Origin: Candidatus Faecousia faecavium
GTDB lineage: Bacteria; Bacillota; Clostridia; Oscillospirales; Oscillospiraceae
Assembly: GCA_018712645.1 (NCBI GenBank)
Contig: DVGO01000053.1
Span: 1 to 53,354, forward strand
Direction: 5' to 3'
DNA length: 53,354 bases
The translations under genes were made by a program, and so were the position numbers. Under the pieces are notes generated by a model. It did no database searches. It worked only from the letters and a program-made list of their open reading frames with translations, and had not been told where the DNA came from. Positions within the stretch are counted from its first letter, which is position 1; every line of letters begins with the position of its first letter. Of this stretch, positions 1 to 8,807 are shown piece by piece.

Positions 1-75
1 TGAGTGTGGTTGGCAGACCTTCTCTTATTCTACCAAAGGAGGATATTTTTTCTACGCATAGCTAAAGCTTTTTAG

Positions 76-100
76 AACCACCAGCACTGCTGGTGGTTTT
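76..100 (+). terminator. Intrinsic terminator at left edge
   Basis: A perfect 10-bp stem (77-86 pairs with 88-97; in practice a 9-bp stem with a 3-nt loop) is followed by TTTT. It would end plus-strand transcription entering from outside the window. The upstream 75 bases hold no recognisable gene. Confidence 0.7.
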
Positions 101-113
101 CCTTAACCAAAGA

Positions 114-148
114 AAAAGCACCGAAAACAAAATGTTTTCGGTGCTTTT
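114..148 (-). terminator. Bidirectional terminator downstream of tRNA-Leu
   Basis: A 16-bp perfect inverted repeat (114-129 with 133-148) has A-rich and T-rich flanks on both sides, so it can work in either direction. It sits immediately 3' of the minus-strand tRNA-Leu and most likely ends that transcript. Confidence 0.8.
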
Positions 149-149
149 C

Positions 150-237
150 TGGTGGGCGAGGCGGGACTTGAACCCGCACGTCCGCAGTGAACACTAGAAC
201 CTGAATCTAGCGAGTCTACCAATTCCACCACTCGCCC
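150..237 (-). tRNA. tRNA-Leu (CAG)
   Basis: Reading the minus strand, the acceptor stem GGGCGAG pairs with CTCGCCC, followed by discriminator A and an encoded CCA. The anticodon arm is CTAGA-TTCAGGT-TCTAG, giving anticodon CAG. The T arm is GCGGG-TTCAAGT-CCCGC, and there is a long class II variable arm as expected for Leu. The length is 88 nt including CCA. Confidence 0.95.
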
Positions 238-265
238 ATATTTGCCGTGTCTCAACGACTTGCTT

Positions 266-294
266 AATATAGCATATGGCGGAGAATTTGTCAA
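266..294 (-). promoter_or_regulatory. Sigma-A-type promoter of tRNA-Leu
   Basis: On the minus strand, TTGACA (289-294) and TATATT (266-271) are separated by exactly 17 bp. The -10 lies about 28 nt upstream of the mature tRNA 5' end. Confidence 0.75.
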
Positions 295-324
295 TAGTTT
301 TTTCAGATTTTTTCCAAAAGTCTG

Positions 325-828
325 TCACGGAATGTCTTTTCGCAGGAAGTAGCGGACGGAGCCGTATTTGCTGCCCTTGGCCTGGATGGTGTATCCCTGA
401 TCCAGTACGTTTTGCAGGCTATGGTGGTTATCCGGGTGGATGGTACAGAGCAGAATCTTTCTTCCTGTACGCAGCAATTCCTGCTCTGCCATCTGCATCA
501 GCTTCTTCTGAAGCCCCAGCCCCCGGTAATCCGGATGTACTGCCGCTGTATCCATGTTCACCACATGCATCAGCTCCTCCCGGGGCAATTCCAGATCGTA
601 CCCATAGTTCTCCCCTTCCAGTCCGGGAACCAGCACGGAAAGCCCGCCTGCCATGGTGCTTCCATCCATGGCCACCCACAGCTGCAGCCGGGATGCGTAA
701 ATTTTTTCCTTGGTTTCCTCCGGAGGGTCCAGATAAAACCACTCCTGATGCGCCATGCTCCCATGGACCGTTTGCAGCAGGTCAACAAAGGCCTGGGCAT
801 CTTCTTTTGTTCCCTTCCGAAGTTCCAT
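325..828 (-). CDS. GNAT family N-acetyltransferase
   Basis: This 167-residue protein has the size and layout of a single GNAT domain, which transfers an acyl group from acyl-CoA to an amine. The acetyl-CoA-binding motif A is visible at about residues 90-112: a beta strand ending in VNMDTAAVHPDYRG, then the R-G-L-G-L pyrophosphate-binding turn and a helix. An N-terminal 'RKGTKEDAQAF' start and a C-terminal 'GYTIQAKGSKYG' strand also fit the family. The start is supported by AAAGGA six bases upstream. It begins 12 bp after the lysozyme gene stops on the same strand, so the two are probably co-transcribed. The substrate cannot be told from the sequence. Confidence 0.85.
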   Translation of the reverse strand: MELRKGTKEDAQAFVDLLQTVHGSMAHQEWFYLDPPEETKEKIYASRLQLWVAMDGSTMAGGLSVLVPGLEGENYGYDLELPREELMHVVNMDTAAVHPDYRGLGLQKKLMQMAEQELLRTGRKILLCTIHPDNHHSLQNVLDQGYTIQAKGSKYGSVRYFLRKDIP

Positions 829-840
829 AGGATTCCTTTC

Positions 841-2415
841 TCACTCTGCCAGGGTAACATAGCTGCTGACACAATACAGCACCTGACCATTATATTCCAC
901 TCTTGACCAGCCCACATCCCGGTTGATGCCTGTCCGTGTCACCACGTCTCCATTGTGAATCGTTGCCACCACCTTGGAATCCGGGTGCTCCACACTGGGG
1001 ATATTCCGAAGGTTTACTTCTTCTTTTGCCGTTACCTGCTCGTTGACCTCTTCAAACTGGGTCTGCACCTCAAAGGTACCGTCCGTCTGGGTTCCCGGCT
1101 GAGTTTCCGGCTGGGTTGCCTGCCCTTCCACCAGGGTCAGATAACTGCTGACCGCATAGCAGGTGGTGCCGTTATAGATGAGCTTCGACCAGCCGTTTTC
1201 ACTGATACCAACCCGCTGGGCCACATCGCCATTGTTCAGCTGTCCGACTACGTCCGCATCTTCATGCTCCACGCTGGGCAAAGCCCGGAGGTTGACCACC
1301 TCTTTGGCTGTCACCTGCTCGTCCACCTCAGCAAATTCCGTCTGGATGCCGTCGCCATCCGGGTCCTGGGCCGCATCTTCCGGATTATAATCCAGATCTG
1401 TGGTCAGATAGCTGCTGACGGCGTAGTAGGTCTCCCCATTGAAAATCACTTTGGACCAGCCATTGGAACTGACCGCAATCCGCTGGGCCACTTCCCCATT
1501 TTTCAGGGTGTACAGAACCTGGCTGTCTTCTCCCTGACTGGGAACGCTGCGCAGGTTGGTCTCATCCTTGGCGGTTACGTCCTCCTGCACCTGGGTGAAG
1601 TTCATCAGCGCCTCCACATCCGGCCCCACTTCCTCAGGCGGAATTCCGTCCTTGGGCGGCTCAATGCCGTCATAGCCAAAGTAGGCTACGTTAATATCCA
1701 CCGGCTGGGTAATGCCCGGGACAATGCCCTCTTTGGTAAACTGCCACATCTGATGCTCCCCAACGTAGGTTGACTGAGCCGTTTCCGGATAGGGCTGAGC
1801 CGGGTATTGGGCGACCCAGATTTTATAGTCATCCTGGAGCCGTTCCATTTCCCAGCCTTCGCTCCATTCCAGGTCATGCTTGGAACCATAGAACATGCCC
1901 AGGTATCCCAAATCCTCAATGGTTTCCAGGAAGGCAAGGGCAATGTCGGTGCGCTGGGTTTTGCTCAGTCCATACTGGCGGCTTTCCGGGTCTGCAAAGC
2001 CTTCACAGTCATATGCTACCGGGTAGGTGATGGGATACTTGTCCAGCAGGTCTGCCACCCACTGGGCTTCCTCCACGGCCTCCTCTTCCGTTACCGCTGT
2101 GGAGAAGAAATAGGCTCCCAGACGAACCCCTGCCTTCCCTGCTTCCTGAAGATTATAACGGGCATTGCTGTCCTCTACAATCTGCCCCTGGGTCATGCTG
2201 CGATATCCCAGCCGGACCATGGCAAACTGCACGCCGGCCTGGGCAACCTGCTGCCAGTCAATGGTTCCCTGGTAGCGGGCAACGTCAATGCCATAGGTTG
2301 TTGCTTCTGTTTCCCGGGTAGTCCGGGAATTGCCGCATCCGCCCAGCAGATTGGCCATCATGGATATCAGCAAAACTGCGGACAGAATACGCAGTGCAAA
2401 TTTTCTCTTTTTCAT
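841..2415 (-). CDS. GH25 lysozyme lipoprotein with three SH3-like domains
   Basis: This is a predicted surface-anchored muramidase (glycoside hydrolase 25) of 524 residues. It starts with a basic, hydrophobic signal sequence ending in a lipobox LGGC (Cys27). The GH25 domain runs from about residue 41 (YGIDVARYQG) to 250. It shows the early Asp of the GIDVA strand (D44) and the acidic pair D136-x-E138 in YDCEG that carries catalysis in this family. Three bacterial SH3-like repeats follow at about 275-345, 365-430 and 455-524. Each opens with a VTAK...NLR..PS pattern and ends with a CYAVSSYLT-like strand; such repeats usually bind cell-wall glycan or peptide. The likely role is cell-wall remodelling. 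A GNAT gene follows 12 bp downstream. Confidence 0.93.
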   Translation of the reverse strand: MKKRKFALRILSAVLLISMMANLLGGCGNSRTTRETEATTYGIDVARYQGTIDWQQVAQAGVQFAMVRLGYRSMTQGQIVEDSNARYNLQEAGKAGVRLGAYFFSTAVTEEEAVEEAQWVADLLDKYPITYPVAYDCEGFADPESRQYGLSKTQRTDIALAFLETIEDLGYLGMFYGSKHDLEWSEGWEMERLQDDYKIWVAQYPAQPYPETAQSTYVGEHQMWQFTKEGIVPGITQPVDINVAYFGYDGIEPPKDGIPPEEVGPDVEALMNFTQVQEDVTAKDETNLRSVPSQGEDSQVLYTLKNGEVAQRIAVSSNGWSKVIFNGETYYAVSSYLTTDLDYNPEDAAQDPDGDGIQTEFAEVDEQVTAKEVVNLRALPSVEHEDADVVGQLNNGDVAQRVGISENGWSKLIYNGTTCYAVSSYLTLVEGQATQPETQPGTQTDGTFEVQTQFEEVNEQVTAKEEVNLRNIPSVEHPDSKVVATIHNGDVVTRTGINRDVGWSRVEYNGQVLYCVSSYVTLAE

Positions 2416-2456
2416 GGGTTTTCTTGCCCTTTCTATTTTTCATAGATTGCCCCTTT

Positions 2457-2485
2457 AGAGTAGCATAAATCCCGAAAGTTGTCTA
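2457..2485 (-). promoter_or_regulatory. Putative promoter of the GH25-GNAT unit
   Basis: Minus-strand TAGACA (2480-2485) and TACTCT (2457-2462) lie 17 bp apart, about 40 bp upstream of the lysozyme start codon. The match to consensus is moderate. Confidence 0.5.
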
Positions 2486-2583
2486 CATCAGAATTTGTGT
2501 CGAATTTTACACAATTGGGTATTTTCTTTTTCCAGAAAATGGTGTACACTGATGGTGGATTCTTTGAAAAGGAGGAATTTCAA

Positions 2584-4605
2584 ATGCGCAAGACTTTCGC
2601 AATTCTTTTGGCTCTGATGCTGGTACTTTCCCTGGCAGTTCCCGCTGCTGCCACAGAAAACCAGCCCTCGGAGGACATCGCCATTCTGTACACTAATGAT
2701 GTACATACCTATATCGATGGCCCTCTGAGTTATGACGTAATTGCAGCGGTGAAATCCGAACTGCGCAAGCAGTACAAGTATGTTCTGCTGGTAGATGCCG
2801 GTGACCATGTTCAGGGTACTGCCTACGGTTCCATGGACAAGGGCGAAACCATCATCAAGCTGATGAACGCCGCCGGATATGACCTGGCAACTCTGGGCAA
2901 CCACGAGTTTGACTACGGTATGGAAGGCTGCCAGCAGATTCAGCAGTGGGCCGAATTCCCCTACGTTTCCTGCAACTTCTACGAAGAAGCGGACGGCGTC
3001 CGGGGCGAAAACGTGCTGCCTTCCTACCAGATCTTTGAACTGGGTCAGGAAAAGCTGGCCATCGTAGGCATCACCACCCCCGAATCCTTCACCAAGTCCA
3101 CCCCCGCCTACTTCCAGGATGAAAACGGCAATTACATCTATGGCATTTCCGGCGGTGAGGATGGGGCTGCGCTGTATGCCGATGTCCAGGCTGCCATCGA
3201 CCAGGCTGTAGCCGACGGTGCCACCAAGGTTATCGCTCTGGGGCATCTGGGTGATGACAAAGCTTCCCAGCCCTGGACCAGTGAAGAAACCATTGCCAAC
3301 GTATCCGGCCTGACCGCTTTCATTGACGGTCACTCCCACAGCACCGTGGAAGGCAAGGAAGTGGCTGACAAAGACGGCAACAACGTGATGCTGTCTCAGA
3401 CCGGTCAGTATTTTGACCGCATCGGTCTGATGGTCATCAGCGCCGAAACCGGCGAAGTTTCTACGGATTTCATCGAGTATGAAGAAATCCTGGAAACCGT
3501 TATGGGTGAGGACGGCAATCCTGTGAAGGACGAGGACGGCAACGAGGTAACCGAAGTTGTGGGCTACAAGCTGGTCTCCGACCTGTACACTGGCGCTGAA
3601 TGGTGCAGCGACGCTTCCGTGGCTTCCATCAAGGATGCCTGGATGAAGAAAATCGACGAGCAGCTGGGTACCGTGATTGGTTCCACCGCTCTGACTCTGG
3701 ACAACTATGCCAGCGACGAAACCCGTCTGGTCCGCAGTCAGGAGACCAACACCGGCGACTTCGCCGCAGACGCTCTGTACTACCTGTTTGACAGCATGGA
3801 TATGGACGTGGATGTAGCCATTATGAACGGCGGCGGCGTGCGCAATACCGCCATCACCGGTGACATTTCCTACCAGACCTGCAAGAGTATCCACACCTTC
3901 GGCAACGTAGCCTGCCTACAGACCATTACCGGTCAGCAGCTGCTGGATGCTCTGGAGTGGGGCGCCCGGACTGCCGGCACCGGTGAAGAGTGCGGCGGCT
4001 TCCTCCAGGTTTCCGGCATCACCTACAAGATTGACACCGAATGGCCCGACTCCACCCAGAAAGACGACAAGGGCGTTTGGATCGGCGCTCCCACCGGCGG
4101 ATATCGGGTACATGATGTGAAGGTCTACAACAAGGAAACCGGCGCTTGGGACGATCTGGACCTGACTGCCAAGTACAACCTGGCTGGCTACAACTACACC
4201 CTGCGGGATCTGGGTGACGGATTCAGCATGTTTGACGGTGCCGTGAACGTGCTGGACTATGTGATGGAAGACTACATGGTTCTGGCAAACTATGTTCAGG
4301 GCTTTGAAGGCGGCGTAGTGGAAGCCACCAACTCCCCCCTGGCTGCTAAGTATCCCGGATTTACCGTGGATTACAGCACTGTTGACGGTTCCGGCCGCAT
4401 TGTGATGGAAGCTGCTGTCCGGGAACCCGAGGCTGTAGAGACTACCGCTCCTGCTACTCAGGCTCCGGAAACCACTGCTGAAACCTTTGCAGTAGAAGAA
4501 ATCGTTACGGAGACTTCTTCCTCCAGCTCCATCATTGCCATTGCCGTAATCAGCTGCGCTGCTCTGGCAGTGGTCGTCTTTGTACTGAAGAAGAAAGAGC
4601 AGTAA
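2584..4605 (+). CDS. Surface-anchored 5'-nucleotidase / UshA-type metallophosphoesterase
   Basis: This 673-residue exported protein is of the bifunctional 5'-nucleotidase/UDP-sugar hydrolase type, which dephosphorylates nucleotides outside the cell. The chosen ATG has AAAGGAGG eight bases upstream and opens a clean signal peptide (MRKTF..., cleavage near AAA-TEN at about residue 24); the reading frame extends 35 codons further upstream without a ribosome site. The N-terminal metallophosphatase domain shows the metal ligands NDVH (D39, H41), DAGDH (D71-D74), GNHE (N106, H107) and GHSH. The C-terminal nucleotidase domain has the substrate motif NGGGVRN. The protein ends in a Thr/Glu-rich spacer, a hydrophobic span and KKKEQ, which is a membrane anchor lacking an LPxTG motif. 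A terminator follows directly. Confidence 0.93.
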   Translation: MRKTFAILLALMLVLSLAVPAAATENQPSEDIAILYTNDVHTYIDGPLSYDVIAAVKSELRKQYKYVLLVDAGDHVQGTAYGSMDKGETIIKLMNAAGYDLATLGNHEFDYGMEGCQQIQQWAEFPYVSCNFYEEADGVRGENVLPSYQIFELGQEKLAIVGITTPESFTKSTPAYFQDENGNYIYGISGGEDGAALYADVQAAIDQAVADGATKVIALGHLGDDKASQPWTSEETIANVSGLTAFIDGHSHSTVEGKEVADKDGNNVMLSQTGQYFDRIGLMVISAETGEVSTDFIEYEEILETVMGEDGNPVKDEDGNEVTEVVGYKLVSDLYTGAEWCSDASVASIKDAWMKKIDEQLGTVIGSTALTLDNYASDETRLVRSQETNTGDFAADALYYLFDSMDMDVDVAIMNGGGVRNTAITGDISYQTCKSIHTFGNVACLQTITGQQLLDALEWGARTAGTGEECGGFLQVSGITYKIDTEWPDSTQKDDKGVWIGAPTGGYRVHDVKVYNKETGAWDDLDLTAKYNLAGYNYTLRDLGDGFSMFDGAVNVLDYVMEDYMVLANYVQGFEGGVVEATNSPLAAKYPGFTVDYSTVDGSGRIVMEAAVREPEAVETTAPATQAPETTAETFAVEEIVTETSSSSSIIAIAVISCAALAVVVFVLKKKEQ

Positions 4606-4620
4606 TTCCCCGATTGATAA

Positions 4621-4653
4621 AAATTCCACGTCCTGCGGGACGTGGAATTTTTG
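4621..4653 (+). terminator. Terminator of the 5'-nucleotidase gene
   Basis: A 13-bp stem (4621-4633 with 4638-4650) with a short loop is followed by a T run, 16 bp after the stop codon. Confidence 0.9.
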
Positions 4654-4667
4654 TGTGAAAGAAATCC

Positions 4668-4696
4668 TTGATTTTTGCGGGTTCCACTGATATAAT
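4668..4696 (+). promoter_or_regulatory. Promoter of tRNA-Ser
   Basis: TTGATT (4668-4673), a 17-bp spacer and a perfect TATAAT (4691-4696) lie 21 bp upstream of the tRNA. Confidence 0.85.
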
Positions 4697-4717
4697 AGCT
4701 TGGCTGAGAATATAAAT

Positions 4718-4809
4718 GGAGATGTACCCAAGTGGTTGAAGGGTCCGGATTCGAAATCCGGTAGGTCGGCTCCGCCGGCGCTGGGGTTCGAATCCCCACA
4801 TCTCCGCCA
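4718..4809 (+). tRNA. tRNA-Ser (CGA)
   Basis: The acceptor GGAGATG pairs with CATCTCC, then G and an encoded CCA. The anticodon arm CCGGA-TTCGAAA-TCCGG gives anticodon CGA. There is a long, GC-rich class II variable arm and a T arm GTTCGAA. The length is 92 nt. Confidence 0.95.
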
Positions 4810-4813
4810 GTTG

Positions 4814-4844
4814 CCGCAGAGCATACGCTCTGCGGTTTCTTTTT
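4814..4844 (+). terminator. Terminator of tRNA-Ser
   Basis: The stem CCGCAGAGC / GCTCTGCGG with a 4-nt loop is followed by TTTCTTTTT, starting 5 bp after the CCA end. Confidence 0.9.
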
Positions 4845-4845
4845 G

Positions 4846-4877
4846 AAATATCCCAGACGATACCGTCTAGGATATTT
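4846..4877 (-). terminator. Terminator of the beta-helix lipoprotein gene
   Basis: The inverted repeat AAATATCC.AGACG / CGTCT.GGATATTT has a single mismatch and sits 4 bp beyond the minus-strand stop codon. The A-rich left flank supplies a T tract on the minus strand. Confidence 0.75.
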
Positions 4878-4880
4878 TCG

Positions 4881-6515
4881 CTATTTAATGGAAATATTCC
4901 CGTCTACTGCCTTTTCATCCACTTTCACGTTTTCACATCCGCTGAACATCATGCTATCGCCGCCCAGGTCCCGGAAGGTACACTTTTCGATGACAATATA
5001 CTCGGTGCAATACATTGAGATTCCTCCCATACTGCACTCATAAATATCACAGTTACTCACTGTGACATCTCCGCAGAACTCCGTCTGAACGCCCAGGATG
5101 CCACAACCATACAGGCCGCAGTTGTCTACCTGAATACGATCGCTGTCAGTGAATTTCAAAACGCCGCCAATGCAGCTGCCCGGTTCCACAGTATGGCCAG
5201 CTGTGAATCCAGACAGACTGATATTGCTGCATCGCTTGAAACTCAGCACGTTGGCATATCTGGGAACCGCCGTCAGGGTATGGGCCTTCACATCTCCGTC
5301 TTCACTGCGGATAACCAGGTTATCCACATCCGAAATCACCAGCTCCGGCCCATCGAAAGTTTCCTCCCAGTAGTAGTACTCTCCAGCCGTTTCTCCGTAT
5401 CCAGCTGCTGTACTGAAATCATACAGTGCTTCATCCAGTATAATTTCCGTATTGGGTGCAATGGCTTCCAGAAGCTCATCCACCGTTGCCGCATGAACCA
5501 CGTTCCGTTCAACGGCATCTTCCTGATCGTTGCGGATGTTCATGCTGTCCAGGTCTGTCTCACTGAGAGGGGTTCCTTCTTTGTCCACAGCGCTGGACGC
5601 ACCCTCCTGATACCAATTACGGATCACATTGTTTTCAAATGTATTCTCATCCAGAACCAGCTCTGCGTTGTAGAGATTAAAAGCACTTTCCCACACCCGG
5701 TTGCCGGTAATTTGATTGCCCCGCATTTCCACCGGGCTGCCGTCGCCGGCCACCAATAAGCTGTACATGTTGTTATCAAAGATCCGATTGTCGGAAATGG
5801 ATACGTCGCTGCACTGGCTTACGGAAAATACAGCAAAGCCGCCATAGTTCCCGCCTCCAATATTATTTATTTCACAACGCTCCACGGTAACTCCGGAACT
5901 TTCGTTTGCCGTCACCGCAGAACTGGAACAGTCGTAAATGCGGCTGTCCCCGATGGAAATATTGCTGCAGTGCTGGGCATCGACGCCGTTGACACCGCAG
6001 CCATAGAGTCCCACCTGGTTCATGGCAATGCCTCTGCATCCCTGAAGGGCAAGGACACCCCCTGTGCATTCCGATGCGCCTTCTGTATGTCCTGCCGTAA
6101 AATCTTCCAGCGTCACATTATCGCAGTTAAGCAGAACCATCACGTCTGCATACCGTGGCTCTGCCGACAAGGTCGTAGCGTCCATGCCACTTCCCCGAAT
6201 GGTCAGGTTGTCCACTCCCACCAAGCGAAGGGCATAGCCATCTCCCACAGAAATCCACTCGTAATACTCACTGGCGGTGTCCTTGCCATAATCCGCGGCT
6301 GCGGACAGATTATATGTACCCGCCTCCAAGTTAATTTCCGCGCCCGGCGCAATGGCAGCCAACAGATCGTCCACTGTTTTCACTGTCTGCCCTGTCGCCG
6401 AAACCGTTTCTGCCACGGATTCCGACGGCAGCTGTTCTTCCTGTTCTGTGCCGCAGCCGGTCAGCAAACCAACAACCAGCGCCAGTACCAATAGCCATAC
6501 CGATGTTCGTTTCAT
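4881..6515 (-). CDS. Lipoprotein with two right-handed parallel beta-helix repeats
   Basis: This predicted surface lipoprotein has 544 residues. The signal sequence ends in a lipobox LTGC (Cys21). The rest is a tandem duplication: a module starting near residue 48 (VDDLLAAIAP...) and a second near 344 (VDELLEAIAP...) share the same opening, a D-Y-x-W-like segment, and then strings of short 'N-V-T-L-x-D/N-I-x-I' rungs with frequent Gly-Cys turns. Such rungs are typical of right-handed parallel beta-helix proteins (pectate-lyase-like and PbH1 repeats). No pectate lyase catalytic set can be assigned, so a carbohydrate-binding or adhesive role is only possible. The start at 6515 is preferred because GAAAGGA lies eight bases upstream; the ATG at 6524 overlaps that ribosome site. 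Confidence 0.8.
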   Translation of the reverse strand: MKRTSVWLLVLALVVGLLTGCGTEQEEQLPSESVAETVSATGQTVKTVDDLLAAIAPGAEINLEAGTYNLSAAADYGKDTASEYYEWISVGDGYALRLVGVDNLTIRGSGMDATTLSAEPRYADVMVLLNCDNVTLEDFTAGHTEGASECTGGVLALQGCRGIAMNQVGLYGCGVNGVDAQHCSNISIGDSRIYDCSSSAVTANESSGVTVERCEINNIGGGNYGGFAVFSVSQCSDVSISDNRIFDNNMYSLLVAGDGSPVEMRGNQITGNRVWESAFNLYNAELVLDENTFENNVIRNWYQEGASSAVDKEGTPLSETDLDSMNIRNDQEDAVERNVVHAATVDELLEAIAPNTEIILDEALYDFSTAAGYGETAGEYYYWEETFDGPELVISDVDNLVIRSEDGDVKAHTLTAVPRYANVLSFKRCSNISLSGFTAGHTVEPGSCIGGVLKFTDSDRIQVDNCGLYGCGILGVQTEFCGDVTVSNCDIYECSMGGISMYCTEYIVIEKCTFRDLGGDSMMFSGCENVKVDEKAVDGNISIK

Positions 6516-6707
6516 ATTGCTCATCCTTTCTGCTCCGGACTTCGGCCGATTTCCGGGGAAGCAATCCGGATTTTTTATATTTTAGTTAGATTGAACAAAA
6601 CTACCATTTATTTTATCCATAATCGTAATATAATTTGTAAAACTGTAAAAGTCAATGGCTGCATCCTGAATTTAAGGAATTATTAGGAATTGCCTTCAAA
6701 GGTAAAA

Positions 6708-6742
6708 AGAAGCCTGCCGGGATGCCTCCCGGCAGGCTTTCT
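6708..6742 (-). terminator. Terminator of the siroheme/ABC operon
   Basis: The stem AAGCCTGCCGG / CCGGCAGGCTT lies just beyond the minus-strand stop codon, with a TTCTTTTT tract on the minus strand. Confidence 0.88.
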
Positions 6743-6746
6743 TGCA

Positions 6747-8804
6747 TTATAATACATCGTCTACAATGGTCTGGACAATACCAGGCACTGTAATTTCCTG
6801 AGCAGTCAGATAGGGATCTGAAGTGTATTCTTCCAGCTTCTTCGCCGTAATGTGGCCGATGCAGACGTATTTCACATTTTCGGGAAGGCTGCCGTACTGG
6901 CGGATAAAGGCTTCCACGCCGCTGGCGCTGGAGAATGTCAGGTAATCCAGCTGGGGCAGAGTCTGTCCCGTTTCTTCACCGGAAACATTGTATACGGGAA
7001 TATCGGAAACGGCAAGACCCGCCTGGGTGAGAATTTCCGGCAGAACCGGAGAGCCGATTGCGGAGCGCAGAAGGAAGATTGCTTCCTCTTTCCGGGCAGT
7101 CTGGGCCAGTTCCCGGGCCAGGGCTTCTGAGGTAAAGGTCTGAGGGCACAAATCCGCTTCCAGACCGTACTGAGCCAGCATATTCTTTGTGGCAACACCA
7201 ATGACTGCGTACTTCTTCCCTTCCAGAACAGCCAGTTTTCCCGGGTCATTGCCCAATTCGTCAAAAAATACCTTTACGCCGTTGGCGCTGGTAAACACCA
7301 GCCATCCGGTTTTTCCTTCCAGCTGGGGCAAGACATCTGCCAGCGGGTACTTCTTTACCTCAGTCTGGGTAACCCAGCTGGTTTCCGCTCCCAATGCTTC
7401 CAGAGCGGAAATCTGCTTCTTTGCCACATGAGCTGTACCGGTGATGCCAACCCGGATACCGCTGAGGGGCTTCTGGGACAAATCCAGCGCCGCGACCTGA
7501 CCCACCATAATAATGGCAGGAGAAGCAACATCCTTCGCTTTCTCCGGAATCTCCCACAGCGGTGCCCGAACCAGCGCCGGATTCTGGGAATTGCCGCCGG
7601 AGATTACCGCCGCCGGGGTATCCGGGGATTTTCCTGCCGCAATCAGCCGCTGAGAAATTTTGGGCAGCTGGGCAAGGCCCATCAGGAACACCAGGGTTCC
7701 GGAGAGCTTGGCCAGGTGGTCAAAATCCTCCGGCAGTCCGTCGGGAGTATCCGAAGTGTGAGCCGTGATGATATACAGTCCTCGGCTGGCGCCCCGGTGG
7801 GTCACCGGAATGCCTACCTCCGCGGGAATGCCAATGGCGGAAGGAATGCCCGGCACTTCCTGGCAGGAAATGCCTGCCTCTTTCAGCGCCAGCATCTCTT
7901 CTCCGCCCCGTCCGAAGAGGTAGGGGTCTCCGCCTTTCAAGCGGACAACCCGCAATCCGGACTGAGCCAGCTCAATGAGTTTCCGGTTAATTTGCTTCTG
8001 AGGTGCGGAGTGTTCACCGCTGCGTTTTCCCATGTAAATCCGCTGTGCCGTTTCCGGAGCCGCCTCCAGCAGCGCCGGATCAATCAGGTCGTCATACACC
8101 ACCGCCTGACACTGCTGCAGCAATCGCAGGCCCCGCACGGTAATCAGATCCGCCTTTCCGCAGCTGGCGCCCACCAGGGCCACGCTTCCTGTCGTCTGAT
8201 TGTCCATACAGGACTTTTTTTCCTTGGCTGTCAGGGGTCTGCGCTTTGCCATGCAGGCATCGAACATTCTGCGGAAGATTCCCGCCCGGGTGCACTGCTC
8301 CGGCACAGAAGCTTTCAGTTCCGGACGCTGCTGCTCCAGCCAGGTAAGAATCTGGTCCAGATTTTCCGGCAGCAGAGCTTGCAGCTGCTCCTTAAAATAC
8401 ACCGCCGCCGTGGGGCTTGCACCGCCGGTGGTGATGCCGGCAGAAAATTCTCCCTGCTGCACCAGAGCCGGGAACAGGAAGCTGCATTCTTCGGGACAAT
8501 CCGCCACGTTCACCGGAATATTGTGCTTTTTACAATACTGGGCGATTTTCCGGTTCACACCTGAGTCGTTGGAAGCGGCAATGACCATAGCCGGGCGAGG
8601 CCGCAGATCTCCCATCCGGAAGGGACGGCAAAGGGCCGTTACCTCCGGCAGCCGGGAGATCTCTTCCGAAATTTCCGGCGCAACTACCCGGAATTTGGGG
8701 CCATAGGGCAGAAGCTTGCGTACTTTGCGCAGGGCCACGCTGCCGCCGCCCGCCACCAGGACAGTCTGGTCTTTCAAATCAATAAACATGGGAAAATGGG
8801 GCAT
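6747..8804 (-). CDS. Trifunctional precorrin-2 dehydrogenase / uroporphyrinogen-III methyltransferase / uroporphyrinogen-III synthase
   Basis: This 685-residue fusion has three recognisable enzymes of the siroheme branch. Residues 1 to about 195 are a CysG-N/Met8-like precorrin-2 dehydrogenase with the NAD-binding turn VAGGGSVALRK; in this family the domain may also chelate iron. Residues about 207-440 are a SUMT (CobA/CysG-C) domain with GASCGKADLITVRG, RLKGGDPYLFGRGGEE and EVPGIPSA. Residues about 450-685 resemble HemD, with FTSANGV and FSSASGV turns. Together they would close, methylate and oxidise the macrocycle toward sirohydrochlorin and siroheme in the cytosol. The start is 3 bp after the ATPase stop, with GAGAGGA upstream, so it is the last gene of the importer operon. 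The siroheme-dependent reductase at 12715-15273 is the natural user. Two- and three-way fusions of these enzymes are known in Clostridia; this exact order was assigned by eye. Confidence 0.92.
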   Translation of the reverse strand: MPHFPMFIDLKDQTVLVAGGGSVALRKVRKLLPYGPKFRVVAPEISEEISRLPEVTALCRPFRMGDLRPRPAMVIAASNDSGVNRKIAQYCKKHNIPVNVADCPEECSFLFPALVQQGEFSAGITTGGASPTAAVYFKEQLQALLPENLDQILTWLEQQRPELKASVPEQCTRAGIFRRMFDACMAKRRPLTAKEKKSCMDNQTTGSVALVGASCGKADLITVRGLRLLQQCQAVVYDDLIDPALLEAAPETAQRIYMGKRSGEHSAPQKQINRKLIELAQSGLRVVRLKGGDPYLFGRGGEEMLALKEAGISCQEVPGIPSAIGIPAEVGIPVTHRGASRGLYIITAHTSDTPDGLPEDFDHLAKLSGTLVFLMGLAQLPKISQRLIAAGKSPDTPAAVISGGNSQNPALVRAPLWEIPEKAKDVASPAIIMVGQVAALDLSQKPLSGIRVGITGTAHVAKKQISALEALGAETSWVTQTEVKKYPLADVLPQLEGKTGWLVFTSANGVKVFFDELGNDPGKLAVLEGKKYAVIGVATKNMLAQYGLEADLCPQTFTSEALARELAQTARKEEAIFLLRSAIGSPVLPEILTQAGLAVSDIPVYNVSGEETGQTLPQLDYLTFSSASGVEAFIRQYGSLPENVKYVCIGHITAKKLEEYTSDPYLTAQEITVPGIVQTIVDDVL

Positions 8805-8807
8805 GGG

